Assembly: GCA_014338405.1 (NCBI GenBank)
Contig: JTDE01000239.1
Location: 62,001-126,000 of the forward strand
Length of the DNA stretch: 64,000 nucleotides
Direction of reading: 5' to 3'
Source of the DNA: Paragonimus skrjabini miyazakii
Lineage: Eukaryota; Platyhelminthes; Trematoda; Plagiorchiida; Troglotrematidae
Of the stretch, positions 13,015-25,308 are shown one piece after another. Numbering within the stretch: the stretch's first letter is position 1; each line of letters starts with the position of its first letter. The notes beneath the pieces are model-generated. The model was not told the DNA's origin, ran no database searches, and saw only the letters and a program-made list of their open reading frames with translations. The position numbers and the translations under genes are program-made.

Positions 13015-13195
13015 CCTAATGGTGAAGCGGCCAGTATGGTTGCCCAATGAAAGCGTCACCGGAGTTCAAATCCCGGTGATACGACCGGTATGCCCAACCG
13101 AGTGGCTCTAGTAAAAGCAGAATTCCAGTCTATTGCTTCTTTTCAATCAGAGACTGGTGTAGAAATTTATCTGAATGCAAAAGTTGCCAGTAAAC
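13015..13195 (+). repeat. SINE family 1, diverged
   Basis: Starts with a head like AATGGTGAAGCGGCCAGTAT, a box B-like GTTCAAATCCC at about 13062-13072, then a body related to the family (CAGTCTATTGCTTCTTTTCA, then ATTTATCTGAATGC). Many substitutions. Confidence 0.55.
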
Positions 13196-13470
13196 ATAAG
13201 TATTGTACAATTTTTAGCAACTAACCTACATATTGCTTAACAGTAGTTTCACCTATGAAACAGGAGTTTTCCTAACTTATTGTTTCTTTGGAAAAGAACG
13301 AACAGCTTTTAGAATTTTTTAACGTCATGACGGATAGTGATAAAAGTTAAATGAAAAGAGTGGCTTTATTATGCCGTGAGATGTTTGGCGGAAGTCCGCT
13401 GAATACTCCTGAATCGTGAGTAGTGCTGACCACAAAACTGTACTACGTGTAGACGGTGTAGCAAGTTTCG

Positions 13471-13588
13471 TAATTTAGATGAGACCCAATTGTGAAAAGT
13501 CAAGGTTGTGACTGGGTTCGAACCAGTGACGGAAGCAGCATATCTAAACTCGAAGAGCCTCCCACCAACCGAACTACAAAGCTACATT
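13471..13588 (-). repeat. tRNA-derived SINE, family 2
   Basis: Minus strand reads GTAGCTTTGTAGTTCGGTTGG (box A region), later ACTGGTTCGAACCCAGT (box B with stem), then the short family tail ending in TTTTCACAATTGGGTCTCAT. The same tail is found at 33403-33600 and at 55051-55415. Confidence 0.7.
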
Positions 13589-13740
13589 GGTAGCTCAAGA
13601 ATTTCACTAATAAGATTATCTGTGTGTTTCTGGCGAACCTTGACCAACAGCGCTGCTGCCCAAGTCATCATGATTTTCGTTAAGACTTGAATGTATAGTT
13701 TTCATTCTTAAATTCATCTTCTTTTTTTAATTCTCCATAG

Positions 13741-13955
13741 GCCGAAATAGAATCCTTCTTCGGAAACATCGATGAAGCAGAGCAGCTACTGCTCAGTAGC
13801 GATCGGTCCGATTTAGCCATTGAACTTCGTCGGCGTCTGGGTCATTGGTTCCGTGTGGCCCAGTTAGCCAAAGACTCGGGCGCATTAGTGAAAGACGCCG
13901 AGTTGGCTGAGATTTGGAATGCGATCGGTGATCACTTTGCCGACCAAATGCTGTG
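13741..13955 (+). CDS. WDR35: WDR35 exon B
   Basis: The acceptor is a pyrimidine tract ending in CCATAG; the donor is GTAAGT. The exon reads AEIESFFGNIDEAEQLLLSS..., continues through DLAIELRRRLGHWFRVAQL and ends in EIWNAIGDHFADQML plus two bases of a Trp codon completed by exon C. These are consecutive helical repeats of the WDR35 solenoid; the pattern DLAI.LR..LG.WFRV.QL and WNAIGD.FAD is characteristic of the IFT121 family. No stop or frameshift is seen. The GC content is visibly higher than in the flanking intron. Confidence 0.92.
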
Positions 13956-15808
13956 GTAAGTATCTACTGTTCAGACTGGTAAGAGTTCTTTATTTCAATC
14001 GGCTGATATGGTAAATTACTGAAAGATTTACTCCAATTTTCAGATAGTTGTAATTAGTGTATTCTAGTCTCACCACCTGAACCATGCTAAGAAGACGTAA
14101 TAACACCATATGTCTAACAGAGGTTGACGTCCGTATTTGACCAACGGGCGAAGTAGAACAGTTAATCCACCAGTAGACTTATCATGGTAACGTACTTGGC
14201 ATTGGCTACGTAGTTGCTTTACCGAGGTGTGAACATATAAGTGACCAGATTATTCTCTATGTTAAGATAAGCTTTTCGTGAATAAATCACTGAAATGATC
14301 AGATGGGTGACGATTGCTATGGAAATTGTGTTGTCTATTCTACAGTTTAACCACAAAGGATAGCGCCCTACCCTGCCCGACAGTCACAGCATAGCATAAA
14401 CTAACGTAAAAAGCTAGTTGGAGGCTAACTGATGGGTTAAGTGGCACGCCAGTTTGTTTCTGAATGTGGTTTGAACCGAAGCTGACATTTAATTAATCCA
14501 CATACAGCAGGTTTGGACACCAGAAGGGCACTTCCGAAAATCGTGAACGGTACTTCACAGTTATCGGCTTTATCAACAGCTATAGAGGTACAGAGGACAA
14601 AAACGAGCCTCTTGTTTCAGACAGAATCTGTCTTTACCAGTAGTTTCAAAAGGCACAACCTTGTGTGATACGTGTATGAGACGACCGTATTGGAAGTGAT
14701 AACCTATATCTGTAAAACAGTCATTCACGATACAGTATACGAGCCAGCTTGGGGTATTCGACCACCGATATCGCAGTATAATATTGAACGATGCTGAGGT
14801 AGGAAACAGACATCAGTGGCCATCATGCGACTTGATTAACCCACTCTTCAAGGGTGCACAATTCTCAATTTTCAAGCTATGTACCAAAGAAACCAACTGT
14901 CAAGCAGAACCCTACCGATTCCATGGCTAACAACTTGAGACAAAACAACCGAACGACGACAGAAATAAATGTGGACTGATTACGGTAGGTCGTGCTTGTC
15001 ATATTTCTTGGAAACCTCACGACCACAAAAACTAGAAATTCGAATGTAGACTGACGAATGATATTCAATGATGTAAATAGTGCACTTATTTACCTGCAGA
15101 CAGTTGGTCTCAGTGATCACCACCTAGATAATGGTTAGCTGTTTCAACCTAGTTCGGTCTTACCGGCACAGTATACACAGGGTAATCTCGCACACGTACT
15201 GTAGGCAGGTGTCAGCACGAGGTGTGCCACATAAGCTGTCTGTAATAACTTCTTCAACTACTTCCGGAACCACAGTAGATGCATATTGGCCTACAGTCTA
15301 AAATCAGATGAGTGACTTATGTCAGCTTGTGATCAAAAGAAGTGTAACTACTAAGGAACATAAACCATCTATCTGCTTGCAACCCCGCCGTGTGTGTGAG
15401 CCAGTATTTTGATGTTTGTCAGTATAAGTTCAACTTCCCCTCGACAGATAGTGCTGATGAATTATGGATGGGTTAGCATAGCTGTCCACTACTTTGTTAA
15501 TTGGCATTGGATCAACTGTTTACAAAAACCTTTTTCAATTCCTTGTCTCATGATGAGTGTTTGCTAGTTTGGAAGTCACTCATACAAGACGATTGGATTT
15601 TAGCCTGAATTAAAACGTTGTTTGATAGATGTGGAAAATTAGAAATTGGATTAATCTATTAGATTAGTGCTATCTTGCAAACGGTGTGTCAATCAACGTT
15701 GTGTCAATCCCACGTCGGTTGTAACTTGCAAAAGACTGTTCGTTGCTGCATTTTTCGAGATTATAAATAGTAATTTTAGTGAATTAACTTTTGTTTATTT
15801 ACCAAAGT
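13956..15808. other. Intron sequence, nothing recognised
   Basis: AT-rich intron without recognised repeats or coding motifs. Confidence 0.5.
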
Positions 15809-16045
15809 GAGAACAATGGTACAGTGGTAACCACGGTTACCTCGTGAAAACTTGACCGAAGTTCTAGTCCTGGTCGTGGCAAGCATCTACACTACTGACG
15901 AGTTTTAATGAGAGCGAAACTCGAGTCTAGTGCTTCTACCGTTCGAAAGGGGCCGACTGGAAAGTCTATGGGAAGGCGACAGCTGCGATCAGCTGTGGGT
16001 GACGTTCAACATGAAAGTTGAGATACCCTGCGTCTTGGTTGTATG
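15809..16045 (+). repeat. SINE family 1, near full length
   Basis: Head ACAATGGTACAGTGGTAACC (box A region), box B-like GTTCTAGTCC, then TAATGAGAGCGAAACTCGAG, TTCGAAAGGGGCCGACTGG, GACAGCTGCGATCAGCTGTG and GGGTGACGTTCAAC. One of the best preserved copies. Confidence 0.75.
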
Positions 16046-16216
16046 GTCGTTACTTGTCAGCATTAGGTTGATGATTGAGCTATAACCACAATGATCCGAT
16101 CGTGATAACTTCGTCAGCAATCAGTGCGACCGTCTCCTGAGGGCGTCCTGAGTACAATTCCAGTAAAGTTAACATTCAAGAAACAAACAGGATTGTGAAG
16201 AATGCGATTAACTGTG

Positions 16217-16271
16217 TTTTGTATTGTATTGTATTGTGTACTGTATTGTATTGTATTGTATTGTATTGTAT
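16217..16271. repeat. Pentanucleotide microsatellite (TTGTA)n
   Basis: About ten units of TTGTA interrupted once by GTGTAC. Confidence 0.9.
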
Positions 16272-16394
16272 GATACCGACCGAAGTCAGAAGTGTATGCC
16301 TCGTGAAACCAGTGTTTCTTATGAGTAGTCGGTCAATTTGATTATTATCAACAGAGCATCAGTCTCAGTTGAAGTCATCTTTTACAGTTAAATA

Positions 16395-16780
16395 GATTTT
16401 ACAGTCAGCCCTTTTATTCGAAGTGCAACGCTAGACTCGAGTTTCATCCATGTTAAAACTGATTGATAGGGACTCTGTTTGCACCAACGCATATCTGAAC
16501 TCTAGTCCTTGTGCTTATATGTCGCGTATTTTGATAATCGCTTCAGTGATCTCACATTGAATGCCACTGATTTAACCGATTCAAGCTAGCAACTCTATTC
16601 ACTGAGGCATGTTTTTGATTAGTAATAAACATTCAGGATTTTGATTGACATTAATAGAACAACCCCCCTAGTTTTGGGCCACCGTTTTTGCATATACTGA
16701 CTTCTCACTAATCAGACCGAAAGTTAATCTTCTTGCTTGTATGGTCAGCATTGCACCAATGACCTCATATCAGGTGTGAG
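16395..16780 (-). repeat. Diverged SINE family 1 fragments
   Basis: TAGACTCGAGTTTCATCC at about 16431 and GCACCAATGACCTCATATCA at about 16752 resemble minus-strand body and head of family 1, with unrelated-looking sequence between. Weak. Confidence 0.35.
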
Positions 16781-16966
16781 GAAAAAAAAGCAACTAAAAA
16801 CTCAGCCATATCTTTCCGAACTCCTGCCCGACAGAAGTTCTACTATAGAACTGTTATATTCTGGTAACTTCATTAAATTGTGTAGCAAAATAAATCCTGT
16901 GCGAGTGGATCTGTCCATGGCGTTCAAAACTCTGCGTCTAATCAGCATCCAAACAGATACACTGAA

Positions 16967-17681
16967 CTCTTCGGACAGATTCATTAGCAATAGGAACAGG
17001 TAGTTGAACGATCACGTTGCGTTACTTCGCTGTGATCATTCACCACCACCCAACTGCTATTTGTGTCACCAGTTGAGATTATTAGGTCCTTCTTCACCCG
17101 TTCTTTTTCAATTATCAGTTCAATTTTAACAACTGGGTCAACTACTTGGAAAGAACAATTGTTTTCGATAATTCTCTCTCAAGTCAATACAATTATATAG
17201 GTTTCATTAAGATGTCATAAGACAAGGCGCAAAACAACAAGAAGTGACTGTTCACGAGTGACAATGATGGCTAATATTAGACTACGCACACATTAATTGG
17301 TTAAGCCCAGGCCAGACGTTAGCTTGATGTTGCGTCACACGGTCAGGGTCAAATGTTTGTGAGTGGTTAGATTTGATGTGATTGATCTGTGGCCACGGAA
17401 GTTGCAAGGACTGAACAAACTTCTTTTGAGAGCACATGTTAGGGTTGCGTAATCTAATAGCGATCGATTCGGCGGTCGCCAGAATGTGCTGACGGACTGT
17501 TTTTGGTTGAGTGTTCGCAACTCTGTAGACAACCTGGAATGCTTTGCTGATGTCTATGCGATGGTTGGTGTCAGCTAGATGTGCAACAATGGCGCTGGTA
17601 ATTGATTTACGACAACCGGTTACAATCCAAGCTGGATGTTGTTCCTTGTTTTTTTTTGACAAGCACCTAGTCGTACGACTA
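16967..17681 (-). repeat. Left arm of 715-bp inverted repeat, carrying PLE 3' end
   Basis: This arm is the reverse complement of 18401-19115 (coordinates sum to 36082 throughout). On the minus strand it reads from the gap edge into CLSKKNKEQHPAWIV..., HLADTNHRIDISKAFQVVYR, AESIAIRLRNPNMCSQK and KFVQSLQLPWP, the C-terminal part of a Penelope-like element after the GIY-YIG endonuclease core, followed by 3' noncoding sequence. I found one mismatch between the arms, 17035 A against 19047 C (not complementary). Confidence 0.85.
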
Positions 17682-18400
17682 NNNNNNNNNNNNNNNNNNN
17701 NNNNNNNNNNNNNNNNNNNNNNNNNNNNNNNNNNNNNNNNNNNNNNNNNNNNNNNNNNNNNNNNNNNNNNNNNNNNNNNNNNNNNNNNNNNNNNNNNNNN
17801 NNNNNNNNNNNNNNNNNNNNNNNNNNNNNNNNNNNNNNNNNNNNNNNNNNNNNNNNNNNNNNNNNNNNNNNNNNNNNNNNNNNNNNNNNNNNNNNNNNNN
17901 NNNNNNNNNNNNNNNNNNNNNNNNNNNNNNNNNNNNNNNNNNNNNNNNNNNNNNNNNNNNNNNNNNNNNNNNNNNNNNNNNNNNNNNNNNNNNNNNNNNN
18001 NNNNNNNNNNNNNNNNNNNNNNNNNNNNNNNNNNNNNNNNNNNNNNNNNNNNNNNNNNNNNNNNNNNNNNNNNNNNNNNNNNNNNNNNNNNNNNNNNNNN
18101 NNNNNNNNNNNNNNNNNNNNNNNNNNNNNNNNNNNNNNNNNNNNNNNNNNNNNNNNNNNNNNNNNNNNNNNNNNNNNNNNNNNNNNNNNNNNNNNNNNNN
18201 NNNNNNNNNNNNNNNNNNNNNNNNNNNNNNNNNNNNNNNNNNNNNNNNNNNNNNNNNNNNNNNNNNNNNNNNNNNNNNNNNNNNNNNNNNNNNNNNNNNN
18301 NNNNNNNNNNNNNNNNNNNNNNNNNNNNNNNNNNNNNNNNNNNNNNNNNNNNNNNNNNNNNNNNNNNNNNNNNNNNNNNNNNNNNNNNNNNNNNNNNNNN
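17682..18400. other. Assembly gap (719 N)
   Basis: Unknown sequence. Both edges end in the self-complementary TAGTCGTACGACTA. Confidence 0.99.
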
Positions 18401-19115
18401 TAGTCGTACGACTAGGTGCTTGTCAAAAAAAAACAAGGAACAACATCCAGCTTGGATTGTAACCGGTTGTCGTAAATCAATTACCAGCGCCATTGTTGCA
18501 CATCTAGCTGACACCAACCATCGCATAGACATCAGCAAAGCATTCCAGGTTGTCTACAGAGTTGCGAACACTCAACCAAAAACAGTCCGTCAGCACATTC
18601 TGGCGACCGCCGAATCGATCGCTATTAGATTACGCAACCCTAACATGTGCTCTCAAAAGAAGTTTGTTCAGTCCTTGCAACTTCCGTGGCCACAGATCAA
18701 TCACATCAAATCTAACCACTCACAAACATTTGACCCTGACCGTGTGACGCAACATCAAGCTAACGTCTGGCCTGGGCTTAACCAATTAATGTGTGCGTAG
18801 TCTAATATTAGCCATCATTGTCACTCGTGAACAGTCACTTCTTGTTGTTTTGCGCCTTGTCTTATGACATCTTAATGAAACCTATATAATTGTATTGACT
18901 TGAGAGAGAATTATCGAAAACAATTGTTCTTTCCAAGTAGTTGACCCAGTTGTTAAAATTGAACTGATAATTGAAAAAGAACGGGTGAAGAAGGACCTAA
19001 TAATCTCAACTGGTGACACAAATAGCAGTTGGGTGGTGGTGAATGACCACAGCGAAGTAACGCAACGTGATCGTTCAACTACCTGTTCCTATTGCTAATG
19101 AATCTGTCCGAAGAG
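18401..19115 (+). repeat. Right arm of 715-bp inverted repeat, carrying PLE 3' end
   Basis: Mirror copy of the left arm. The + strand frame encodes the PLE tail: SAIVAHLADTNHRIDISKAF, then VVYRVANTQ, AESIAIRLRNPNMCSQK and SLQLPWP; family pattern is H..DTGH.ID...AF.V.YRV...LRFAEA.AIR...P.LC.QK.FV..L.LPW. The reading frame remains open to 18800. The GIY-YIG core itself would lie inside the gap. Confidence 0.85.
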
Positions 19116-19140
19116 AAAGAATTATCGAAAACAATTGTTC
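18903..19140 (+). repeat. Direct repeat pair at PLE 3' region
   Basis: AGAATTATCGAAAACAATTG occurs at about 18908 and again at about 19118 (AAGAATTATCGAAAACAATT). The second copy lies just beyond the arm end, so the arm break sits at a short direct repeat. Confidence 0.7.
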
Positions 19141-21950
19141 GTCACAAAACTATTGATTGTTCGTTTGATATTATGGGAATTTTCCGACATTTACTTGGAA
19201 AGACCTGAATAGAGTTCAATTGCTCAGATGGCTGAACATACAACGAGTCAGTGTGGCGACAGCCGATACCAGTCTGCAATCATGACTGACTGCCTCGATA
19301 TAAATTACCCGCCATTCTTTCGAATTTCGACGCATTTGTTTCATGTCTCTGTAATTTAATCAAAGACGATCGAAATCTCATTTGTCAAGTGTGCTGGACC
19401 CGAACTATTATTTTATTGTTGATTGACGTCCACAGATTCGGTTCATTTTGCACTGAAAATCACTTATAGTTGATCATGGATTTTGCTCCCGGGTAGCCTA
19501 CTTCAAAAGTAGGCAGTAAATTTGAGTTTCCTCCTCAGTTGGGTTTACCAATAGTGTATATTCCCTTCCGGATCTAAATGTGCACTCCGGTCGACCACAG
19601 TGCCATTAACCTCATAATAGACATGACCGAATAATTATATTCAAGTGACCAACCACAGCATTTTGTAAATGATGTTCATATTGTCCGATCATTTCGAAAA
19701 AGAAAGAATACACCGAATCGCTCTGTTTAGTTCAGTCGATAATCCGATGATCAGAGCCTGTTAGTTAGATTGAAGCCATCAGCTCCATTGACCTAATTGG
19801 GTGTGGTTTAAATTATTGGTGGAAGTTGAAAGAATAAGATTATTCCAACTTGGGCTATAGTTACATATAATCATAGTCCTTGTATTGCGATACACTTTAC
19901 GGTCAATCCTCTTTGAAAGGAATCGCTAAGCTTAAGTTTCTGTCATAGTACAGCTAATCAATAGTGCGTAGCCTCTGACACTCGGAGTTGTTCTACTGTA
20001 AGTCTACTAATATCAGTGATTTGTAAATAAGTGTACGTGAAAAGGTATAGTGTTTTGACTTATTCAACTTGTTTTTTGTTCTTCATCTACTTTTAAAATA
20101 TTTATGTACGATGCATAGTTTTTTGTTTACAAATCAAATTCTCTGGTCACCGAACACCGACGATTCACTAATCACTAGCTAAATCTGTTCAAGTTGATCT
20201 TACGGACACCAAAACAGCACACCTGTCTCAAAGTTTTACGGTTTACAGAAATTTCGCAAGACCAAGGCATACCTCTTTGATCACTCTAACCTACAGTCAG
20301 TTTAGACCGGCATAGTTTTGTGCAGTTGTTGATTTAACTGTTGAAACCAGTTCAGCACATCATTCCCAAAACAATAGTAAAGGATGCATCCGGATTATTT
20401 AATTAAACAGGCATACTGAATATCAAGAATTGTAATCCAGGTCCTCTGATTTGATCACTAATGTTCGTCAATATTTCTTTGAATGAAACTTCAGGAACAA
20501 TTTTCGCGTATACTGTTGGGAGAAGATGGAAGTTGGTCTACAATTTGCCAAAATTTAAAATCTTCTTGATTTAAACACTCCAATTAATTTTCAACAACAT
20601 AATTGCGAAGGAATATGGGATGTTTGCATAATTTTTAACACGAGAGGGATGCTAAATGTGCAAACCGAACTGGTTCAAATTTATTCCAATATACCGCTGT
20701 CAACCCAATGCTAACAAATTCAACAAAATCACTTTTCTGACCCTCTTAATCAGAAGGCGTTTGGATAGCTCACCTCAGAGATTTGTGCGTAGACTTGACA
20801 CGCGGTTTGAACAATCGTGGTATTTAGGCCAAACGTTGTAAGCATGGGTTCGTTCGTATATTATTTGAGTATTACTATATCCATCTGGGCTGGTGACCAT
20901 AAGGTTAGTAGTTCATACAAACAGATGGCCTTGGAAGTAGCTAAAGAACTGTACAACAAATCGAACGACAGACCTATGATTTACTCAAGAAAACGAAGAC
21001 CCTATAATTAGTCATTAGCACTGATGAAATCATGTCACGGATCGACCAGAGGCTCACTTCTTCCACCAGTCCGCAACTACGTAATCATGTAATCATCTTA
21101 TACAATATAACGCAATGTTGATTTCACCAGCAAAAAGATTATTGTCTGCGTACGTCAACTTCAAATGTATTTACTAATTTGAATGTTAGTTTTAGGCTGC
21201 CTTTACGAGCCGGTCAGGAAGACATCTATGACATTAAGCAGTACAGCATATTGAAAGTAAACCACCAACTAACTCAACAGAAAGCCAACAGAGACATCAG
21301 ATGTGCTGACTTTTGCACACCAAACCACAAAAACCAGAACTTTGAAAATCGTTTACGGGACTATCATTAGAAACTTAGTCAAAATGGTTGATGACATAAC
21401 GCCTTACTGGCTGAACTTTCAAATTAAACTGACAAAAGAAACAGACTGGAAACTGACAGCACCGTGTTGTGTGTCTGTGTGTTTTACATTTCCATTTTGT
21501 TACAGATGACTGTTACACTCTATAATGGCAAAACTACAGTACGCATTTTTTTAAATGATGTACCGTAGCAAACTCAGCAATAAAAAAGTGGTTCACAACC
21601 TTGTTCACGTGCTTCAAAATCATAATCAGCAACCATTAATTACAAAGTTAATTAGCATACAATCACTTGTGTTGTACGTTGCACACTGAAGACGTCTTAC
21701 ATTCGGGTTGGTTTTTGGAGGTATGTCTCTTTGCGAAAATCTATGGATAGAAATGAAACCGGAATCGGTAAAGTGGAATGGGACATTTGAAGATCTCTAA
21801 CCAGTTGTGGAATGTTTTAGTAACAAGAAGAATGTAGTTTACCGTGTGATATTGGATATACTGTCCTTATGTTGCAGGCATTGGTTGATATCATAATTAT
21901 CGTAGACAATTTGTTAACGTCCAGCAGATTTTTATCAAACTTTATTTCAG
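19141..21950. other. Intron sequence with two diverged SINE pieces
   Basis: At 19583-19637 a minus-strand SINE family 1 head is visible (GACCACAGTGCCATTAACCT, GACATGACCGAATAATTAT). At about 19896-19975 a weak body fragment may be present. Nothing else recognised; small open frames at 20656-21509 show no motifs. Confidence 0.4.
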
Positions 21951-22146
21951 GGACAAGGCTGCTGGCTATTATCGTCAAGGTGGTGATCTAACCAAATATG
22001 CTGAATGCCTTTATCAAAGAGAGGATTACAACGGTCTGGAGCGTTTAATCGAGGAGTTGCCAGATGGACATACTCTACTACCAGAACTCGCTATGAGGTT
22101 TGCAAGTATAGGTCTCGCTCAGCAAGCAGTCTATGCTTTGGTGAAG
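21951..22146 (+). CDS. WDR35: WDR35 exon C
   Basis: The exon follows the acceptor TTATTTCAG and ends at GTAATT. The first base completes the Trp codon split from exon B, then the frame reads DKAAGYYRQGGDLTKYAECL, LYQREDYNGLERLIEELP, a LLPELA block and FASIGLAQQAVYALVK. This is the WDR35 segment with the paired motifs YY.QG, AEC.Y..EDY.GLE and LLPE.A..F...G...QAV. It ends in phase 0, matching exon D. A longer open frame on the other reading frame here is a shadow. Confidence 0.92.
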
Positions 22147-22346
22147 GTAATTTTGAAAAGCTACTGTTTGAACTTCTGCAAATGCTTACCCGTTATATCT
22201 GCAGCCTACTAACAAGTCCGTAAAATGATTTTGCTGTATAATCACATTTGCTATCGTACAAACTTCAGGACAAACTTGTAAAGCTACTCAGAAGTTCTCA
22301 GCAGTTTTGTTCTTCTGAACCCAGCGTGTCCACTGTTCGGGTCAAA

Positions 22347-22906
22347 ATCATCATAATCACCACCATCATCATCATAGACAGCAATACATCAGTGGTTCAC
22401 ACTGGTGCTTAACTGTCACACAATTACGAAGAAAAAAGTACACCCTGCATAGGAAGAAAGAAGGGAAAAAAGGGAAAGGGGAGGGGACCTAATCACGAAA
22501 AATAATTACGTCTACATTCAAACATACAACATCAAAGCGTCTACACTTCGAAAACAAACAACCGAGCTATAAGTCAAAGTAAGGCGTCATCAACAAGACA
22601 GCTTATTCACGGCTTTCACTGCCCCGCGTCATTAAGTGCACTCACCTGACAGACAACTCGGACAAACAACGACAACATTCACACCACTGAGCTCGGTTAG
22701 CCGTTCTTCTCACCTAACGTCTCAAGTCACTGACTCTGTGAATCGCGAGGGCTCCAGCCCGAAAGACGAACCCGATCTACATTAGCCAACCTCTTCGTGA
22801 ATGATTTCATTTGTTTACGCTAGGTTATCATCTGTCCACCTCGTACCTTGCGTCAGTCAGCCGCAGTGTCAACAAACAGTGTTCGGTGTGGCAGACGAGT
22901 ATGCAC
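22347..22906 (-). repeat. RTE-class retrotransposon, 3' end
   Basis: Minus strand, 3' terminal part of the RTE family seen at 46562, 39383, 51265 and 58398. It ends in a (TGA)n-type tail (22347-22377) preceded by GAACCACTGATGTATTGCTG, and includes the last codons region (CTCGGTTAGCCGTTC complement, TGTCGTTGTTTGTCCGAGTT). The open frame is disrupted. Confidence 0.75.
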
Positions 22907-25286
22907 AACATCTTTCTAAAAAAGGAATGCTCCAGTGCTAGAAAAATGTTGAAGAAAAGCGAAAAATCAGCCAGAACAAAATAATGCATCAGCTCAGGAA
23001 GTTTTTCTTCCAGAATTAACTAGATTGAAATAGTCACCCCATTTCTCCTGTGAACCTTGAGGCAGGGCGTTATCTCACTAATATTGACACTGTTGGATTG
23101 CGATTATTCTAGTATAGTCTCGAAATAATGTTCAACTTAGCCGTAGAGCTTTAATTATTTGCACCTTTGTATGCTTGTTGACTCAGCATGATCCAGCGGT
23201 AAGTAGTTGTGTGTATTCGGATGGAATTATTGATCAGATCAACAAGCCAACAACGCACGGAATCATTGTATCTGTGATGGTGGAAACATTTATGTCAGCA
23301 ATATCCTGATAAAAAACTACTTCTGCTAACTTATTTGACGTGAAAATTGATAACCACACTTCTCCAGTTTATTGTCGTGAGTCCACCCACGACTGTATTG
23401 GTCATTGAACCCAAAACCTGTTGATGAACGCTTATCGTGGTTCGACTGAACGAAACACTTCAGATCATTGTGAAGATTTTTATGAATACTACCTACAGAT
23501 ATCACAACCGCTTGAAGTAAATTTCAGTTGCTTACTTGTTATCACAATATATATATATATATAATGAATGTCTAGATGATACCAGACCCTGTCCATTTTA
23601 AACCATTCAGTATTCGTTTATGATTGGGGCAACTTGAAACCAATGGCATTACTATAACAGCATACCAATAGTTTTTCTCAAAATGTCCAGTATACGTATG
23701 CCTGTTTCATCAGAAACTGGTTGATAGACATTGATCTTGTCCCGTATGGACGATATTTTTTCAGTGTTATTCACCCGTAAAACAACGGATAAAATATTTT
23801 GACCTAAGAAGTCATTTAATGTTCTCTTCAAAGCTTACATTCATTGACCTGAAAGTCAAACTGTCAGTTTTTCAGATTAAGTCAGTGTCGTTGCTTTCAT
23901 TAATTAGAAAAATAACTTCGTAAATTTGACTGTGTCTGAGATACCGTGAGTACAGTCTATTTGTCTCACATGATCGACCTACAAGAATAGACCCAACGTG
24001 GCACTCTATATACTTTTCCGGATAGCATTTATTTTTTCTATAGAATTGAGTTTTTAAGCTGATGCAACTCGGCCGTCGGATGCGTCGAACTTAGAGGTCA
24101 ACAAATTGTGGTCACGAAGTTAGAGTTATATTTATGCCGTGACCAATTTTGCGACGTTTCCGGTGTTTAAAGAACAATAACCGAGTTTCTAAAATGTCTT
24201 CATTATTGTGACTAGTATTGACGTCACTCAGCTGTGTGTGAGAAAATAGTGTGACGGACATATCTGTGGAAGTGTGTCGCGAGTTGCATAACACGTTCAT
24301 GCGTCGCGACGTTTGCTCACGTCGCAGTAAGTCAAGGGAAGCAAACTGATGTCATGAACACGAGACTCTTATCAGTTGAGGCTGGTTGCTAAGTGGATTT
24401 CGAAGTGAACACATAATCAGAGTAACAGTACCGTGATTATGTAGCTCAGGATTAGCATTTACCTACGTTATTTTCTTGAAAATGTTCTTAGCTCCGATTT
24501 ATCTACGGCTACGGCACAGTGGCTACAAACGAATGCTTCGTGATATTGGGTTTTTCCCCATCCGCCCAGAGTTTTGGGATACAGTTTTCAGTTCATTATC
24601 TTAATCGAGGATCGGGACTGATAGACGCAACCTATCTAGGACTTGGTCGGAAAAAGCACAACAGTTTTGAATGTGTTAGGGAAGGAAGTCATTCAACGAT
24701 CAGTAGCTTATGACGCTTTTGAAACAGCTTTCCCGAACACAGTAAATATCGCTGTGCACTCTCTCCATCTGCTGCTCTGACTGGAAAGGATTCAGGGTAA
24801 ACTTGACACAACGGTGAAAGGGAGTGGTAATACGGACAACTGGTATATCGAGCACTGTGATCTAGGACAGGCTGCATGTGAATGACTGCTTGTTTCGGAA
24901 ACCTAATCGGACTTCACTGGTAGTCAGCACACCTGAAATGGGAGGGGGGGGTTAGAGTATTTTATTTCACTGACGATCCTCAAGACCTCCATCCTGATAA
25001 GTGCATCTATAGCGACGCTAGATGAGTATGGGTCTGTCAGGGACACTTGAAACGAGACACGTGCTTCGCCCACAAAATTCTTCACACATCCAGTCCTACG
25101 TAAGGATAACTTCCCTACCAAGCACGCAAAAATGGTTAACAATTATTTCATGAAATTAGGACTTCCAATGGACAGATAATTATGTCGCCATAACTTCTAT
25201 GCAGTTAGAAGCTGTTTGTATGGTAACGCACTGTCCAATTCTGTGGTCACAGCGAAATTAGTTAACTGATTGACACATATGTGAAA

Positions 25287-25308
25287 AACAATACAATACA
25301 ATACAATG
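25287..25308. repeat. Pentanucleotide microsatellite (ACAAT)n
   Basis: About four units; the reverse complement of the TTGTA unit at 16217-16271. Confidence 0.8.

Noticed and set aside
17282..18800. Two overlapping 418-codon open frames running through the gap
   Set aside because: They are open only because N is not a stop. Real coding content is the PLE tail at each end.
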